From: Virgibacillus_P tibetensis
Lineage (GTDB): Bacteria > Bacillota > Bacilli > Bacillales > Amphibacillaceae
Reading direction: 5' to 3'
Assembly (NCBI RefSeq): GCF_036026595.1
Contig: NZ_JARZFX010000002.1
Span: forward strand, 496,001-560,000
Length of the DNA: 64,000 bases
The notes beneath the pieces were generated by a model. The model had not been told where the DNA came from. It was given only the letters and a program-made list of their open reading frames with translations, and did no database searches. The translations under genes and the position numbers were made by a program. Positions 9,524 to 18,440 of the stretch are shown in pieces. Position 1 is the first letter of the stretch, and the number at the start of each line of letters is the position of its first letter.

Positions 9524-9855
9524 AATAAACAACTCATATATATACATATTTTTAATTTTAACTGGTGCAATCCCTCAATAAGTTTCCTTTATGTAAGTTA
9601 ATTCGGATATTACATTATATGGAAATACTAAAGACCGACTCAATAAAGTCGGTCTTTAGTATTTCTAATTACACTGTTAGTGGCGATTATGGTTGCTAAT
9701 TGAGTGTCTTTTTGCATTTTCTCCACGTTATCTGAATCACCTAAACTTCTTCGAACACTTTACTGTGTCGAGGAATTACTGCCAGCTTTATGCCAGATAA
9801 ATTTCCCTCTTGCCTGCTGATAAGTAGGTATTTCATTTTCAGGTCGTAGTCATAG
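9524..9855. other. Intergenic region with convergent terminator
   Basis: Apart from the terminator at 9623-9664, this 330-base gap between convergent genes contains no open frame or motif that I recognise. Confidence 0.5.
9623..9664. terminator. Bidirectional terminator, perfect 18-bp stem
   Basis: AAATACTAAAGACCGACT pairs perfectly with its complement across a six-base loop (CAATAA). A-rich and T-rich ends on both sides let it work in either direction, between the VOC gene and the leftward regulator. Confidence 0.9.
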
Positions 9856-11169
9856 CTATTGATTTATATACTTTTTTATTTTACGGATCGCCGATGACTG
9901 GCTAATACCAAGACTCTCTGCAACTTTATAGCTGGACTTGTATAAATCATACGATTCTATAATTAAATACCGTTCCAATTGCTCGAGTTTGTCTGGTAAC
10001 GATTTAGCATGTGAAATGGAACCAGCTTTGATATTCGGTGGCAGCTGATCTAACTTAATTTCACTTGTATCGGAAGTAATTACTAATTTTTCTAATAAAT
10101 TTCTCATCTCTCTTACATTTCCAGCCCATTCATATTCGAAAAAGGCATTCATAACAATTGGGGAGAGACTTACCGTTTGTCCATACTTTTCATTCAATTG
10201 ATTTAAGAAGTAAAAGGCGAGCGGAGAAACATCTTCTTTTCGTTCCCTAAGAGGTGGAACTTTAATGGGAATAACATTAAGTCTATAGTAAAGATCTTCC
10301 CTGAATTTCCCTTCCTTTACGAGTTCTTCAAGGTTTTTTCGAGTAGATACCAAAAATCGAATATCCATCTCCACTTTATTATTTCCTTGTGTTACAAGTT
10401 GTTGATTTTCCAACACATTCAAGAGTTTGGATTGCATATCATATGGCATTTCATCTATTTCGTCTAAATATAGCGTACTCCCATTCGTAAGTTCAATTAT
10501 CCCTCTCACTCCGTAATCCTTACTTCCAAATAACTCCATATCTAAAGCTAAGTTAGAAAGGTTTGCACAATTAACTTCTTTATAAGGGCTTTGATTTCGA
10601 TGACTTAAAGAATGTATTTTTTTTGCCATCATATTTTTCCCTACACCGGTTTCTCCACTAATGAGTACGGTTGTATCTGTCCGTGCTATCTTCAATGTGA
10701 GCTTCAAGACATTTTTCATTGATTCACTTTGGGCTATAACATCTTTAAATTCCTGGTCTTGTTTATCTTGGTCATTTTCTTTTAATTGTTTTTCTAACAA
10801 GTTAATACGTTGCTGCAGCTCAGAGTTAATCGTTAAATCCCTAGCATAACTGATAACCCGAAGTAGCTTACCCTCATCATTAAAAATAGGTCTTGATTTT
10901 ACAAATAAGCGCTTTCCACGAGTTGTTCTTTGCATGATCTCTACAGGACGCTCTCTTTTCAGAACTTCAATTGTTGCTGAAGGGTAAAACAAACTATCTT
11001 CCAGTTCTTTAATATTCTTCCCGATTAATTGCTCTGCTGGAATCCCATAGTTATATTCACATACTTCATTCACAAGAAGTACAGTACCCATGTTGTCCGT
11101 TACAAAAATTTCATCTGAGAAATGATCGACTATTTCTGTTAATAATTCGTTGTCATACTTTTCTTCCAT
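9856..11169 (-). CDS. PAS / AAA+ / TyrR-type HTH transcriptional regulator lacking the GAFTGA loop
   Basis: Domains in order: PAS sensor (about residues 10-115), a short coiled-coil linker, an AAA+ sigma-54-activator-type module (about 145-370; Walker A GETGVGKN, Walker B TLYLDEIDE, and the RLNVIPIKVPPLRERKEDV region), and a C-terminal HTH_8/Fis-like helix-turn-helix (about 395-437). The stretch that normally carries GAFTGA after ELFG is shortened and reads SKDYGVRG here, so the residues that contact sigma-54 are missing. TyrR of enterobacteria lacks them too and works with the housekeeping sigma factor. It lies directly downstream of the operon 11240-15554, in the same direction, and probably controls it in response to a small molecule bound by PAS. 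Ligand unknown. Confidence 0.8.
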   Translation of the reverse strand: MEEKYDNELLTEIVDHFSDEIFVTDNMGTVLLVNEVCEYNYGIPAEQLIGKNIKELEDSLFYPSATIEVLKRERPVEIMQRTTRGKRLFVKSRPIFNDEGKLLRVISYARDLTINSELQQRINLLEKQLKENDQDKQDQEFKDVIAQSESMKNVLKLTLKIARTDTTVLISGETGVGKNMMAKKIHSLSHRNQSPYKEVNCANLSNLALDMELFGSKDYGVRGIIELTNGSTLYLDEIDEMPYDMQSKLLNVLENQQLVTQGNNKVEMDIRFLVSTRKNLEELVKEGKFREDLYYRLNVIPIKVPPLRERKEDVSPLAFYFLNQLNEKYGQTVSLSPIVMNAFFEYEWAGNVREMRNLLEKLVITSDTSEIKLDQLPPNIKAGSISHAKSLPDKLEQLERYLIIESYDLYKSSYKVAESLGISQSSAIRKIKKYINQ

Positions 11170-11239
11170 AATATCACCTGCGTTGTTAAGTTATTAAAAG
11201 TATAACATTATTTACCGATTTGCATTTTCATACACTTTT

Positions 11240-12463
11240 TTATCGTACAGAGCTAGCTAAACGAACAACGGACTCTCCTAATACCTTTACAGATTTCTCA
11301 ATATCTTCCCATGACGTTTCTTCTTCTTCACAGTGACTCTTACCGTTAACACTTGGGCTAAATAACATGACTGTAGGTCCTAAATTATTCATATACATCG
11401 CGTCATGCCCCGCACCACTGAACATTTCATGGTAACCAATGCCATGCTGCTGACAGCTGCTCTGTAACAAGTCAATTAATGATTCATCAAACAATACTGG
11501 CAGCATTAAGGACAAATCCTCACAAAGACTCTGTGTATCATCCTCAAGAGCTACTTCACGTATTAATGTTTTTGCCGTTTCAATGCGCCTTAACAGTACC
11601 TTTTTATTAGGATGACGGATATCCATTGAGAATGTAACTTCGCTGGGAATAACGTTAATAGTATTCGGTAAAGAACTAATCTTTCCGAATGTCACCAGGG
11701 TTTCATCACCGAGGTTTTCCACCCATTCTCCTATTCTCATAATGGCTTTGGCAGCACTTTGCATTGGGTCGCGCCTGTAAGATATTGGGGTTGTCCCTGC
11801 ATGATCAGATTCTCCTGTGAACTGAACCGTATGCCATGATAAACCTTGAATACCTTTTACTAATCCTATAGGCAATCCTTGTTGCTCCAATACTGGCCCT
11901 TGTTCAATATGAAGTTCGAAAAATGCCTCGAATTCCTTTAATCGATTAGCTTTATCCCCCTTGTAACCAATACGCTCTAGTTCACTTTCGAATGTTATGC
12001 CGTCGTCATCAACCATATCATAGACATGTTGTTTTGAAAAAACACCGGAGATTGCACCGCTACCAAGCATCGGATTCGGAAAACGTGCACCTTCCTCGTT
12101 AGTAAAGACCACTACTTCCACAGGGGTTTCTAATGGCTCAATTTCAAGGAGTGATTCAAGAATTTCAAATCCCGCAAGCACTCCTAATGAACCATCATAT
12201 TTCCCTCCTTTTGGAACTGTGTCAAGATGTGACCCAATTACTATAGGTTTTTTACTTGCAGTTCCTTCTTTTCTTACATATATATTACCAAAATCATCAA
12301 TCCGAACAAGAAAGCCAGCTTGTTTCGACCAGTCTATGAATGTGTCCCTAGCTATTTTATCCTGATCTGATAATGCTAAGCGATGGACGCCTTCATTCTC
12401 CGTAGAGCCTATTGACGCCATCTCATAAAATCGTCTTTGTAGCCGTTTCATATTAATTTCCAT
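11240..12463 (-). CDS. M20 family hydrolase, N-carbamoyl-L-amino acid hydrolase / allantoate amidohydrolase type
   Basis: This family removes N-carbamoyl (ureido) groups from amino acids or allantoate using a dinuclear metal centre. At 407 residues it has the normal length. Metal-site motifs: GSHLDTVPKGGKYDG, TNEEGARF, ELHIEQGPVLE, and the late SGAGHDAMYM histidine. The lid/dimerisation domain (about 210-325) includes TGESDHAGTTP. It starts behind AAAGGAG and is the last gene of a leftward operon, 12 bases after the sodium symporter, which probably imports its substrate. Carbamoylase, allantoate hydrolase and ureidoglycolate hydrolase cannot be told apart by eye. No allantoinase or hydantoinase is nearby. 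Confidence 0.85.
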   Translation of the reverse strand: MEINMKRLQRRFYEMASIGSTENEGVHRLALSDQDKIARDTFIDWSKQAGFLVRIDDFGNIYVRKEGTASKKPIVIGSHLDTVPKGGKYDGSLGVLAGFEILESLLEIEPLETPVEVVVFTNEEGARFPNPMLGSGAISGVFSKQHVYDMVDDDGITFESELERIGYKGDKANRLKEFEAFFELHIEQGPVLEQQGLPIGLVKGIQGLSWHTVQFTGESDHAGTTPISYRRDPMQSAAKAIMRIGEWVENLGDETLVTFGKISSLPNTINVIPSEVTFSMDIRHPNKKVLLRRIETAKTLIREVALEDDTQSLCEDLSLMLPVLFDESLIDLLQSSCQQHGIGYHEMFSGAGHDAMYMNNLGPTVMLFSPSVNGKSHCEEEETSWEDIEKSVKVLGESVVRLASSVR

Positions 12464-12475
12464 GATACCTCTCCT

Positions 12476-14068
12476 TTATAACCCTAATTGTACAAAGAAA
12501 TACCCCCAAACGATTATTGATATCCCAATGAAACTGATAGCAATTCCCATCGTTCTCTTATATTCCTTTTTAAGTTTAGCTAATCCATTTTCTTCCGCTA
12601 GAATGGTCTTTATTGTACTTGAAGAAGCTTTAGTTTGTTTCATTTCCTTGTAATACAACTGTTCGTGTTCCGTTGGTTTAGTTAATAATCCAACACCGAC
12701 TAAAGATACAATAGCTAGTGTAAATGCAATCATCAAGGCATCAATATGAACTGGTAATGTAATCCATCCACTTTTCGCCAGTTCTGTAACGGTAACGAAT
12801 GTTATAACACCCGTTAGCATACTTGTTATAGCAGCTTTACTGTTCATACGCTTCCATTCTAATCCTGCTACTACAGTAGGTAACCAACCTGCTCCAAAAA
12901 TTGCACCGGCATAGATCGATATCCAATAAATAGCGGATGGCTGGGAAATTGCAATTACACAAACAACGACACCCACAAGAATTTGTGCCCATCTTGCCGC
13001 TCTGAGTGATTCTTTCTCACTTGTTGGCTTAGACCGTAAATTTTCATATAAGTCACGAGAAAGCGCAAAACCTACCAAAACAAATAGCGTTGATGCTGTT
13101 GACATAATAGACGCCATGAGGCCTGCTAGTCCTATTCCTCCCAAAAATTCTGGTACGTGATTTAAGAATCCAATAATCATAACATTATCAAGGTTTTCAA
13201 TTCCTGGTTGAAGGAATCTCATTCCACCTGCAGCTATAAATACAATAACTTGCATAAGTGGTGCAAAGAATACACCAATTACAGCTGCTTTCAATATTAC
13301 AAAGTCGTTCTTGGCCGGAAACACCCTCGAAACCAATGCAGGAGTACAAGAAAAGAATAATATCCAGACAAGAAATTGCGAAATCGACCATCCAAGCGGC
13401 TGCTGATTTGCACCTTCAATAGACCAATAAAAAGGAATAGTCTCAGCAAGCCCTTTTATTTCTTCAAAACCCGCTTTCCCTATGATCATAGGTGCGATAA
13501 CAACTGATATGGCAAGCATCGTGAAAAACATCAAGGTATCTGTAATTACTACACCATACATTCCACCTAGAGCACAGAAAATCAATAATGCTACCGTGAA
13601 AAGTACAATCATAACAGGGAAGGAAATATTTGTAACTTGACTTAGTACTAAACCTGCACCAATAAGTTGAATTACTCCATAACCCAGAAGGCCAATAATC
13701 ATAATAACTACAGCGATAACACTAACTGTTTTATTTTTAAACCGTTTTTCAAAAAAATCTGGCATTGTTTTACAACCTAATGCCTTCATCTTGCGTCCAA
13801 TATAGACAACAGCTACCAACGTTCCAATCCATGCACCAAACGATCCCAGTGCTGCTATTACCAGCGGTCCTTCCGCATACGAAACCCCTGAAATACCAAG
13901 CACAGTAGTTGCACTTAAATACGTCGCAGCCAAAGTCCCTACAATTAGTAAAGTTGTCCCTTTTTCTCCCATAACATAAAAATCATCTCTACTTTTAACA
14001 AATCTGGTAATACCCGCACCAACTAATATATAAATTGCTAACATAATAAAAAAGATACTAGTAGTCAT
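12476..14068 (-). CDS. Sodium:solute symporter (SSS family)
   Basis: A 530-residue membrane protein with about 13 hydrophobic segments and typical SSS features: the RDDFYVMGEKG loop after the first helix, GASYLSATTVLG-like TM2 sequence (AATYLSATTVLGISG), and GMYGVVITDTLMF in the middle. It should import an organic solute with sodium. The C-terminal 60 residues form a charged stretch followed by one more membrane helix. A GAGGAGGG site precedes the ATG. It sits between a 57-residue membrane protein and the carbamoylase, so the cargo is likely an N-substituted amino acid or dipeptide. Specificity cannot be read from sequence. Confidence 0.88.
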   Translation of the reverse strand: MTTSIFFIMLAIYILVGAGITRFVKSRDDFYVMGEKGTTLLIVGTLAATYLSATTVLGISGVSYAEGPLVIAALGSFGAWIGTLVAVVYIGRKMKALGCKTMPDFFEKRFKNKTVSVIAVVIMIIGLLGYGVIQLIGAGLVLSQVTNISFPVMIVLFTVALLIFCALGGMYGVVITDTLMFFTMLAISVVIAPMIIGKAGFEEIKGLAETIPFYWSIEGANQQPLGWSISQFLVWILFFSCTPALVSRVFPAKNDFVILKAAVIGVFFAPLMQVIVFIAAGGMRFLQPGIENLDNVMIIGFLNHVPEFLGGIGLAGLMASIMSTASTLFVLVGFALSRDLYENLRSKPTSEKESLRAARWAQILVGVVVCVIAISQPSAIYWISIYAGAIFGAGWLPTVVAGLEWKRMNSKAAITSMLTGVITFVTVTELAKSGWITLPVHIDALMIAFTLAIVSLVGVGLLTKPTEHEQLYYKEMKQTKASSSTIKTILAEENGLAKLKKEYKRTMGIAISFIGISIIVWGYFFVQLGL

Positions 14069-14092
14069 AATAGATAATCCCTCCTCTTTTAA

Positions 14093-14266
14093 TTAACCTT
14101 TTTTCGATTTATCTATTTCCTCATCTTCTGAACTGTTAATTCCATTACCCTCCAGTTCATCGATTACTGGTTTGTATTCTTTACGTAAAATCCATATAAC
14201 CACCGCTGACGATAGAACCGTAGTTAATATACAGTTAAAAAACAGAATAAACACATCTACATTCAT
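14093..14266 (-). CDS. Small single-pass membrane protein beside the symporter
   Basis: A 57-residue protein that starts MNVDVFILFF behind GGAGGAG. It has one hydrophobic helix (about residues 5-27) and then a charged, acidic tail ending KSKKG. It lies 24 bases before the symporter gene and 16 bases after the M20 peptidase stop, so it is clearly an operon member. Many SSS transporters carry a small companion membrane protein (YhdT/DUF997 or DUF3311 types). I do not recognise this family, and the accessory-subunit role is inferred from position. Confidence 0.7.
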   Translation of the reverse strand: MNVDVFILFFNCILTTVLSSAVVIWILRKEYKPVIDELEGNGINSSEDEEIDKSKKG

Positions 14267-14282
14267 ATCAAATCTCCTCCTT

Positions 14283-15554
14283 TTATTGTTCTTCCTCTAT
14301 TTCACACCAACTGATTAATGTTTTCGCAATAATAAGAGCAGTCTCAAAGATTTTTTCCAATTCAATATACTCATTTGGATAATGAGCCATGTTAGTAACA
14401 CCCGGACCGTATACAACAACAGGGACTCCGGCAAGTTGACTCAACAAACCTCCATCGGTACCCCACGGCGATGCCTCTACAAGCGGCTTCTCTCCAGTTA
14501 CATCAAAATGGGATTCATAAAGTGTTTTCATTAAAGGATGTTTCTCGTCTATCTCACCTGGAAGCCACCTCGCGCCAAACCATTCAACTTCAACGGAAGC
14601 ATTCGCGAACCACTCATCCGTTTTAGGTAAACCAGCTAAGTGATCTTCTAGAGATTGACTTGCGTCTTTTGGCGATTCCCCGGGCGCAATTCCCATTCTT
14701 CCTTCTAATATCACATGGTCTGCTACAGAGGATGGCCAGTTTCCACCATTGATTTTACCTATATTTATCGGTATTGGTATGGGGTTATTTTTAAATAGGG
14801 GATCTGTTAAGCTATTATTGCGCTGTTTCTCTAATTCGAGAATAGCATCATGTACAATCATTGATTTTTCAATAGCACTCACTCCTTCATACCGCGTTCC
14901 TCCATGCGCAGATTTTCCATAAACATGGACTTTGAACCACATAGAGCCCTGTTGCTTTGGAAATATCCGCATGTTCGTCGGTTCTGGAATCAATGCAGCA
15001 TCTGCACGATAACCCCGCTCAATTGCAGCTAAGGTTCCTGACCCACCACTTTCTTCTTCTACCACACTCTGAAATATGACGTCCCCTTTTAATTTAATTC
15101 CACTTCGTTGGATTGCCTCAACAGCTAATAAAGCCGAAAGATTTCCACCTTTCATATCCGTCGATCCTCGGCCATATAACTTATCATCAATCACCTTTCC
15201 GGAGAATGGGTCATCAATCCATTGATCTAAGTCTCCCTCGGGTACTACATCAACATGACCATTTAAAATAATGGACTTCCCAGTACCAGAACCTTTTAGA
15301 ACACCCACCACATTTTCACTTCCTGCAAAATCGGAACGGGAAGCGCAAAAATACTCATGTTCGGATAATAATTCATAATCAAGCTTCCATTTATCAACCT
15401 CGAAGCCACTCTCCTCCAGGCGGTCTGCTATAAGTTGTTGAATTCCTGACTCATTCCCAGCTTTACTAGGCTCTTGTACCATTTGTTGTAATAGGTTTGT
15501 ATATGATTTTTTATTTTTCTCAATATAAGACTTTATTTGTTCAATATGCTTCAT
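14283..15554 (-). CDS. M20 family metallopeptidase (ArgE/DapE/CPG2-like deacylase)
   Basis: A cytosolic zinc-dependent amidohydrolase of 423 residues. Motifs: NGHVDVVPEGD with the first metal histidine, YGRGSTDMKGG with the bridging aspartate, the catalytic glutamate pair in VVEEESGGSG, and a dimerisation domain with VYGKSAHGGTRYEG. A late GPGVTNMAHYPNEYI motif supplies the last histidine. The family includes N-acyl amino acid deacylases, carboxypeptidases and succinyl-diaminopimelate desuccinylase. First gene of the operon that continues with the small membrane protein, symporter and carbamoylase, so a catabolic acylase or dipeptidase role is likely. Start behind AGGAGGG. Confidence 0.87.
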   Translation of the reverse strand: MKHIEQIKSYIEKNKKSYTNLLQQMVQEPSKAGNESGIQQLIADRLEESGFEVDKWKLDYELLSEHEYFCASRSDFAGSENVVGVLKGSGTGKSIILNGHVDVVPEGDLDQWIDDPFSGKVIDDKLYGRGSTDMKGGNLSALLAVEAIQRSGIKLKGDVIFQSVVEEESGGSGTLAAIERGYRADAALIPEPTNMRIFPKQQGSMWFKVHVYGKSAHGGTRYEGVSAIEKSMIVHDAILELEKQRNNSLTDPLFKNNPIPIPINIGKINGGNWPSSVADHVILEGRMGIAPGESPKDASQSLEDHLAGLPKTDEWFANASVEVEWFGARWLPGEIDEKHPLMKTLYESHFDVTGEKPLVEASPWGTDGGLLSQLAGVPVVVYGPGVTNMAHYPNEYIELEKIFETALIIAKTLISWCEIEEEQ

Positions 15555-15639
15555 ATTAACCCTCCTAATTTTCTGAGTTTTTTATATTCACATATTATCA
15601 GAAAAGTATCGGTTTTTATAAGTTAATAGTGGTTTATGA

Positions 15640-15657
15640 TAAGTCGGATTTGACTTA
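15640..15657. promoter_or_regulatory. Palindromic operator candidate TAAGTC-N6-GACTTA
   Basis: A perfect six-base inverted repeat with a six-base spacer lies about 85 bases upstream of the M20 peptidase ATG. TyrR boxes have the same architecture (TGTAAA-N6-TTTACA), and a TyrR-like regulator closes this gene cluster at 9856-11169. Binding is inferred. Confidence 0.45.
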
Positions 15658-15712
15658 CTACTAGTAATTGCAACCTAAATATAAGTTATGTAATTGAAAA
15701 ACGAGATTACGT

Positions 15713-15748
15713 AAAAAAAAAGCAACCACAATGATGTGATTGCTTTTT
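15713..15748. terminator. Bidirectional terminator
   Basis: AGCAACCACA pairs with TGTGATTGCT (one mismatch) around ATGA, with A8 on one side and T5 on the other. No intact gene now ends here, so it may have served a lost one. Confidence 0.7.
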
Positions 15749-15904
15749 CTAATAGGAGCGTTTCTACTATTACTGGAATGTATCCCTAAGTACAACGTAT
15801 TTCACAGCTAGTACTAGTGGACATCAACCAATGCTACTCCACAATTACTAAAGTCCAACTCGGAAGCTAAATAAGCCGATAACAGAATTGCTAGTCCAGC
15901 AAAT

Positions 15905-16276
15905 TATTCGGCAAAATTTGCTAAAATTCGGGAAGTGCACTCCTATGCTAGCGGAGAAGCATATAATTTAAATGTGGAACAGCTTACTGGAGTAAAGATG
16001 ACAGAGCGTTTTAAAGGGTGGCAAGTACCAGACGATTATATTGCTTTCTATGAGCCTGATCCAGGATTTTTGTTCAGCGAAAATTGTATCCAGGCATACA
16101 AGGAACTCGCAGTACACCACGGAGCAGAGCTTTCATTTAACAATCCAATTAAAGACGTCCAGGCTTATGAAGATTCTGTTAAAGTGATTACAGAAAAAGA
16201 AATATTTACTTCAGATAAGTTAATTATTAGCGCTGGATCCTGGAAGTGCTTTACTGGAAGAACCAAAAGAGAATAA
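15905..16276 (+). pseudogene. Sarcosine oxidase / N-methyl amino acid oxidase fragment
   Basis: Internal fragment of a monomeric sarcosine oxidase (MSOX/SoxA family FAD enzyme, normally about 390 residues). Recognisable parts: GWQVPDDYIAFYEPDPGFLF followed by SENCIQAYKELA, then DKLIISAGSW, which equals the family's ADKLIVSMGAW motif. Both the N-terminal FAD-binding GxGxxG region and the C-terminal catalytic half are missing. After SAGSW the frame is lost. The ORF starts with GTG at 15935, but the homologous frame extends about ten codons upstream. A + strand terminator follows at 16366. Confidence 0.8.
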
Positions 16277-16365
16277 AGAAGAACCTTTGAAAGAAATAAG
16301 CGAAGCAACCTATCTAAAATTTGTAATTTAATTTCCCTATATTTCTTAAAACAACCGCTGTTGTT

Positions 16366-16396
16366 ATACCTAGAGTTATTCTCTGGGTATTTTTTA
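16366..16396 (+). terminator. Terminator after the sarcosine oxidase remnant
   Basis: ATACCTAGAG and CTCTGGGTAT form a ten-base stem (one G-T pair) with loop TTATT, followed by T6. Confidence 0.8.
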
Positions 16397-16404
16397 TATT
16401 TAAA

Positions 16405-16455
16405 AATAAAAAAACGCTAGAACTAATGAGCCTATGTATTTCCACTAGTTCTAGC
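16405..16455 (-). terminator. Terminator of the alkaline phosphatase gene
   Basis: GCTAGAACTA and TAGTTCTAGC form a perfect ten-base stem with a 20-base loop. On the minus strand it is followed by GTTTTTTTATTTTT, about 40 bases past the phoA stop. Confidence 0.85.
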
Positions 16456-16496
16456 AATTTAAATATCTTTATATACTTATACTTAATACTGGCCTA

Positions 16497-17849
16497 TTAT
16501 TTAAGCTTCATTGCCTCAGCAATGATCTTTGGAAGGTCCGTATTATCATGGAATCCAACAAATTTATCCGCTTTTGGACCGTATGCATAGACTGGAATAT
16601 CAGCTCCGGTATGATTACTGCTTGTCCAGCCAATATTTGCACGATCAGTTACTACCTTATTGATAGCGAGCGAAGCATTTTCACCATCTTGAATCGTTTG
16701 AATTTCTTCATTTGTTAATTCTAATCCAGTATACATATCAAAAACTGCACTTACGTTAGTGCGACCTTCATTTAATTGATCTGCCATATAATCTCCTGTA
16801 GCAGTTACATCTCTTAGTACACTAGCATTCAAATCTAGTGAACCGTTCGATCCAGTTGTTATCCCACCAGTATCATGATCACCAGCAACAACTACGAGTG
16901 TCTTTCCATCTTCTTCAGCAAAATTAATTGCTTTTTCTACCGCCATTTCAAAAGCTGCAACTTCCGACATTGCCCAAGCCGCATCATTATCATGACCTGC
17001 CCAATCAATTTGACTTCCTTCAACTACTAGGAAAAATCCGTCTTTGTCTTCTTCCAATATATCAATTGCAACTTCTGTCATTTCAGCAATGCTCGGTTCT
17101 TCAGTTTCAGCACGGTGGAGTTCTGGAGCAAGTGCATCATCAGCAAATAATCCTAAAAGCTTTTCTCCCTTTTTAAGTGCTATATCATTATTTTCTAGTA
17201 ATTCACTTCGAGTTTCAATAAATTCATAACCTTGTTCTTCAGCTTGCTCGATTAAATTAAGCTCTTCTTGATTTCCACCCTGAGAGGTTGGTAAGAAATT
17301 GTTCTTCCCTCCACCAAGTAATACGTCCACTTCATTAGCAAGTAATTGTCTAGCAATCTCAGTTTCGTTATTACGACTTTCAACATGAGATGCAAATGCA
17401 GCTGGAGTTGCATGTGTAATCGTAGAAGTTGCTACGAGCCCAGATGCCTTCCCTTCCTCTTGGGATGCTTCTAAGATTGTTTGAAGCTCATTCCCATCTG
17501 TATCCAGACCAATGACACCATTATTAGTTTTTTCTCCCGTTGCCATTGCGGTTCCTGCTGCAGCGGAATCAGTAATGTCAGAGTTGGCAGAGTATGTCGT
17601 GAACGCCCCCTTTAAGTGTGCATCCCATACAGCCTCTTCCCCTTTGTAGACGCGATAGTTACTTGCATAGTTAGCACTAAAACCATCAGGAATCATATAG
17701 ATAACATTTTCTACTTTTTTATTATTCCCTTTACCCTTACTAACACTATCCGGTTTAGCAGCATCCACCGACCCTAAACTTAACCCTGAAAGTACAAGAC
17801 CAGTACTAAGCGCAACAATACCAAGTTTTTTACCGACTTTGTTAAACAT
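16497..17849 (-). CDS. phoA: Secreted alkaline phosphatase
   Basis: Releases phosphate from organic monoesters outside the membrane. It has 450 residues with a signal peptide of about 30 (basic start, GIVALSTGLVLSGLSLG core, VDAA cleavage region). Family motifs: YMIPDG metal-site aspartate, TDSAAAGTAMATGEKT with the phosphoserine nucleophile, HATPAAFASHVESR, EGSQIDWAGHDND, AGDHDTGG, and the C-terminal TSSNHTGADIPVYAYGP. It resembles B. subtilis PhoA/PhoB. Such genes are usually induced by PhoP in phosphate limitation; I could not find convincing TT(A/T)ACA repeats upstream. Monocistronic, with its own terminator and an AGGAGAGG ribosome site. Confidence 0.93.
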   Translation of the reverse strand: MFNKVGKKLGIVALSTGLVLSGLSLGSVDAAKPDSVSKGKGNNKKVENVIYMIPDGFSANYASNYRVYKGEEAVWDAHLKGAFTTYSANSDITDSAAAGTAMATGEKTNNGVIGLDTDGNELQTILEASQEEGKASGLVATSTITHATPAAFASHVESRNNETEIARQLLANEVDVLLGGGKNNFLPTSQGGNQEELNLIEQAEEQGYEFIETRSELLENNDIALKKGEKLLGLFADDALAPELHRAETEEPSIAEMTEVAIDILEEDKDGFFLVVEGSQIDWAGHDNDAAWAMSEVAAFEMAVEKAINFAEEDGKTLVVVAGDHDTGGITTGSNGSLDLNASVLRDVTATGDYMADQLNEGRTNVSAVFDMYTGLELTNEEIQTIQDGENASLAINKVVTDRANIGWTSSNHTGADIPVYAYGPKADKFVGFHDNTDLPKIIAEAMKLK

Positions 17850-18134
17850 ATAACCTCTCCTCTCAAATTTGTACTACAATTTAAGAGTAACCGGTAGATA
17901 TTTAGATTTGGTTACGAACTAGTAAATTTATCGTGAATTTTTTTAGTTCGAAATAGCTAGTCGCCAATTTACTAATCCTTAGGACATGTGATGAAAGACC
18001 CTCTTCCCAATAATTACAGGGGGTCTTCTGTTTCGGAATCTATATTCTATTTACTGCCCTTATTTTCTAGCTACCCTATAGATACCTAATACTTAATCGT
18101 CCTTCACTCACTAAACGACACTTGCCCATTATAC
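17850..18134. other. Intergenic region upstream of phoA
   Basis: Promoter side of phoA. A weak stem (AAGACCC pairing with GGGTCTT, about 17997-18024) may be a degenerate terminator. No gene seen. Confidence 0.4.
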
Positions 18135-18440
18135 TCAGGTAATGATTCTCTCATTTTTTCCATATTTTTCAGGTATTAATATTCTTGTGATGTCTTGGAG
18201 GCTAAATTGCACATCACCGACAATACGCCATTCCCTTTCCAAATAATAATTCTCCTCATCTGCATCTGTTTTAGATGCATCGAATGGTTTTAAGTACACA
18301 AATATTTGTTTCATTAAAACGGAATCTAACATATCTAACCCATTAACCACATGAATCCAAGCTTGTTCATTTTCTGTGTAATTTCTTTCATTTGAGCCAT
18401 TAAAGAAATATACTGCCTCATATTGGTTTTAAAGCAATCT
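18135..18440 (-). pseudogene. AbiGi-type abortive-infection antitoxin, C-terminal remnant
   Basis: On the minus strand the frame from about 18440 reads NQYEAVYFFNGS and ends RILIPEKYGKNERIIT. The core YYLEREWRIVGDVQFSL followed by an I-PEKYG ending resembles the end of the AbiGi family (the antitoxin of the AbiG abortive phage-resistance pair, normally about 200 residues). A TAA lies just upstream in frame, and the N-terminal half and any toxin partner are absent. An alternative GTG start at 18350 would give 71 residues. The family call is from recall of the REWR and P-E-(Y/F) motifs, so moderate confidence. Confidence 0.5.

Larger units (their letters stand above)
15555..15904. other. Promoter region of the M20/symporter operon and decayed upstream DNA
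   Basis: Contains the presumed promoter of the leftward operon (a TGATAAT-like -10 at about 15595-15602 on the minus strand), the palindrome at 15640-15657 and a terminator at 15713-15748. DNA from 15750 to 15904 is probably eroded 5' sequence of the sarcosine oxidase remnant. Confidence 0.45.

Noticed and set aside
11170..11240. Search for a -24/-12 sigma-54 promoter near the PAS/AAA+ regulator and at 15555-15720
   Set aside because: No TGGCAC-N5-TTGC element was found; this agrees with the missing GAFTGA loop.
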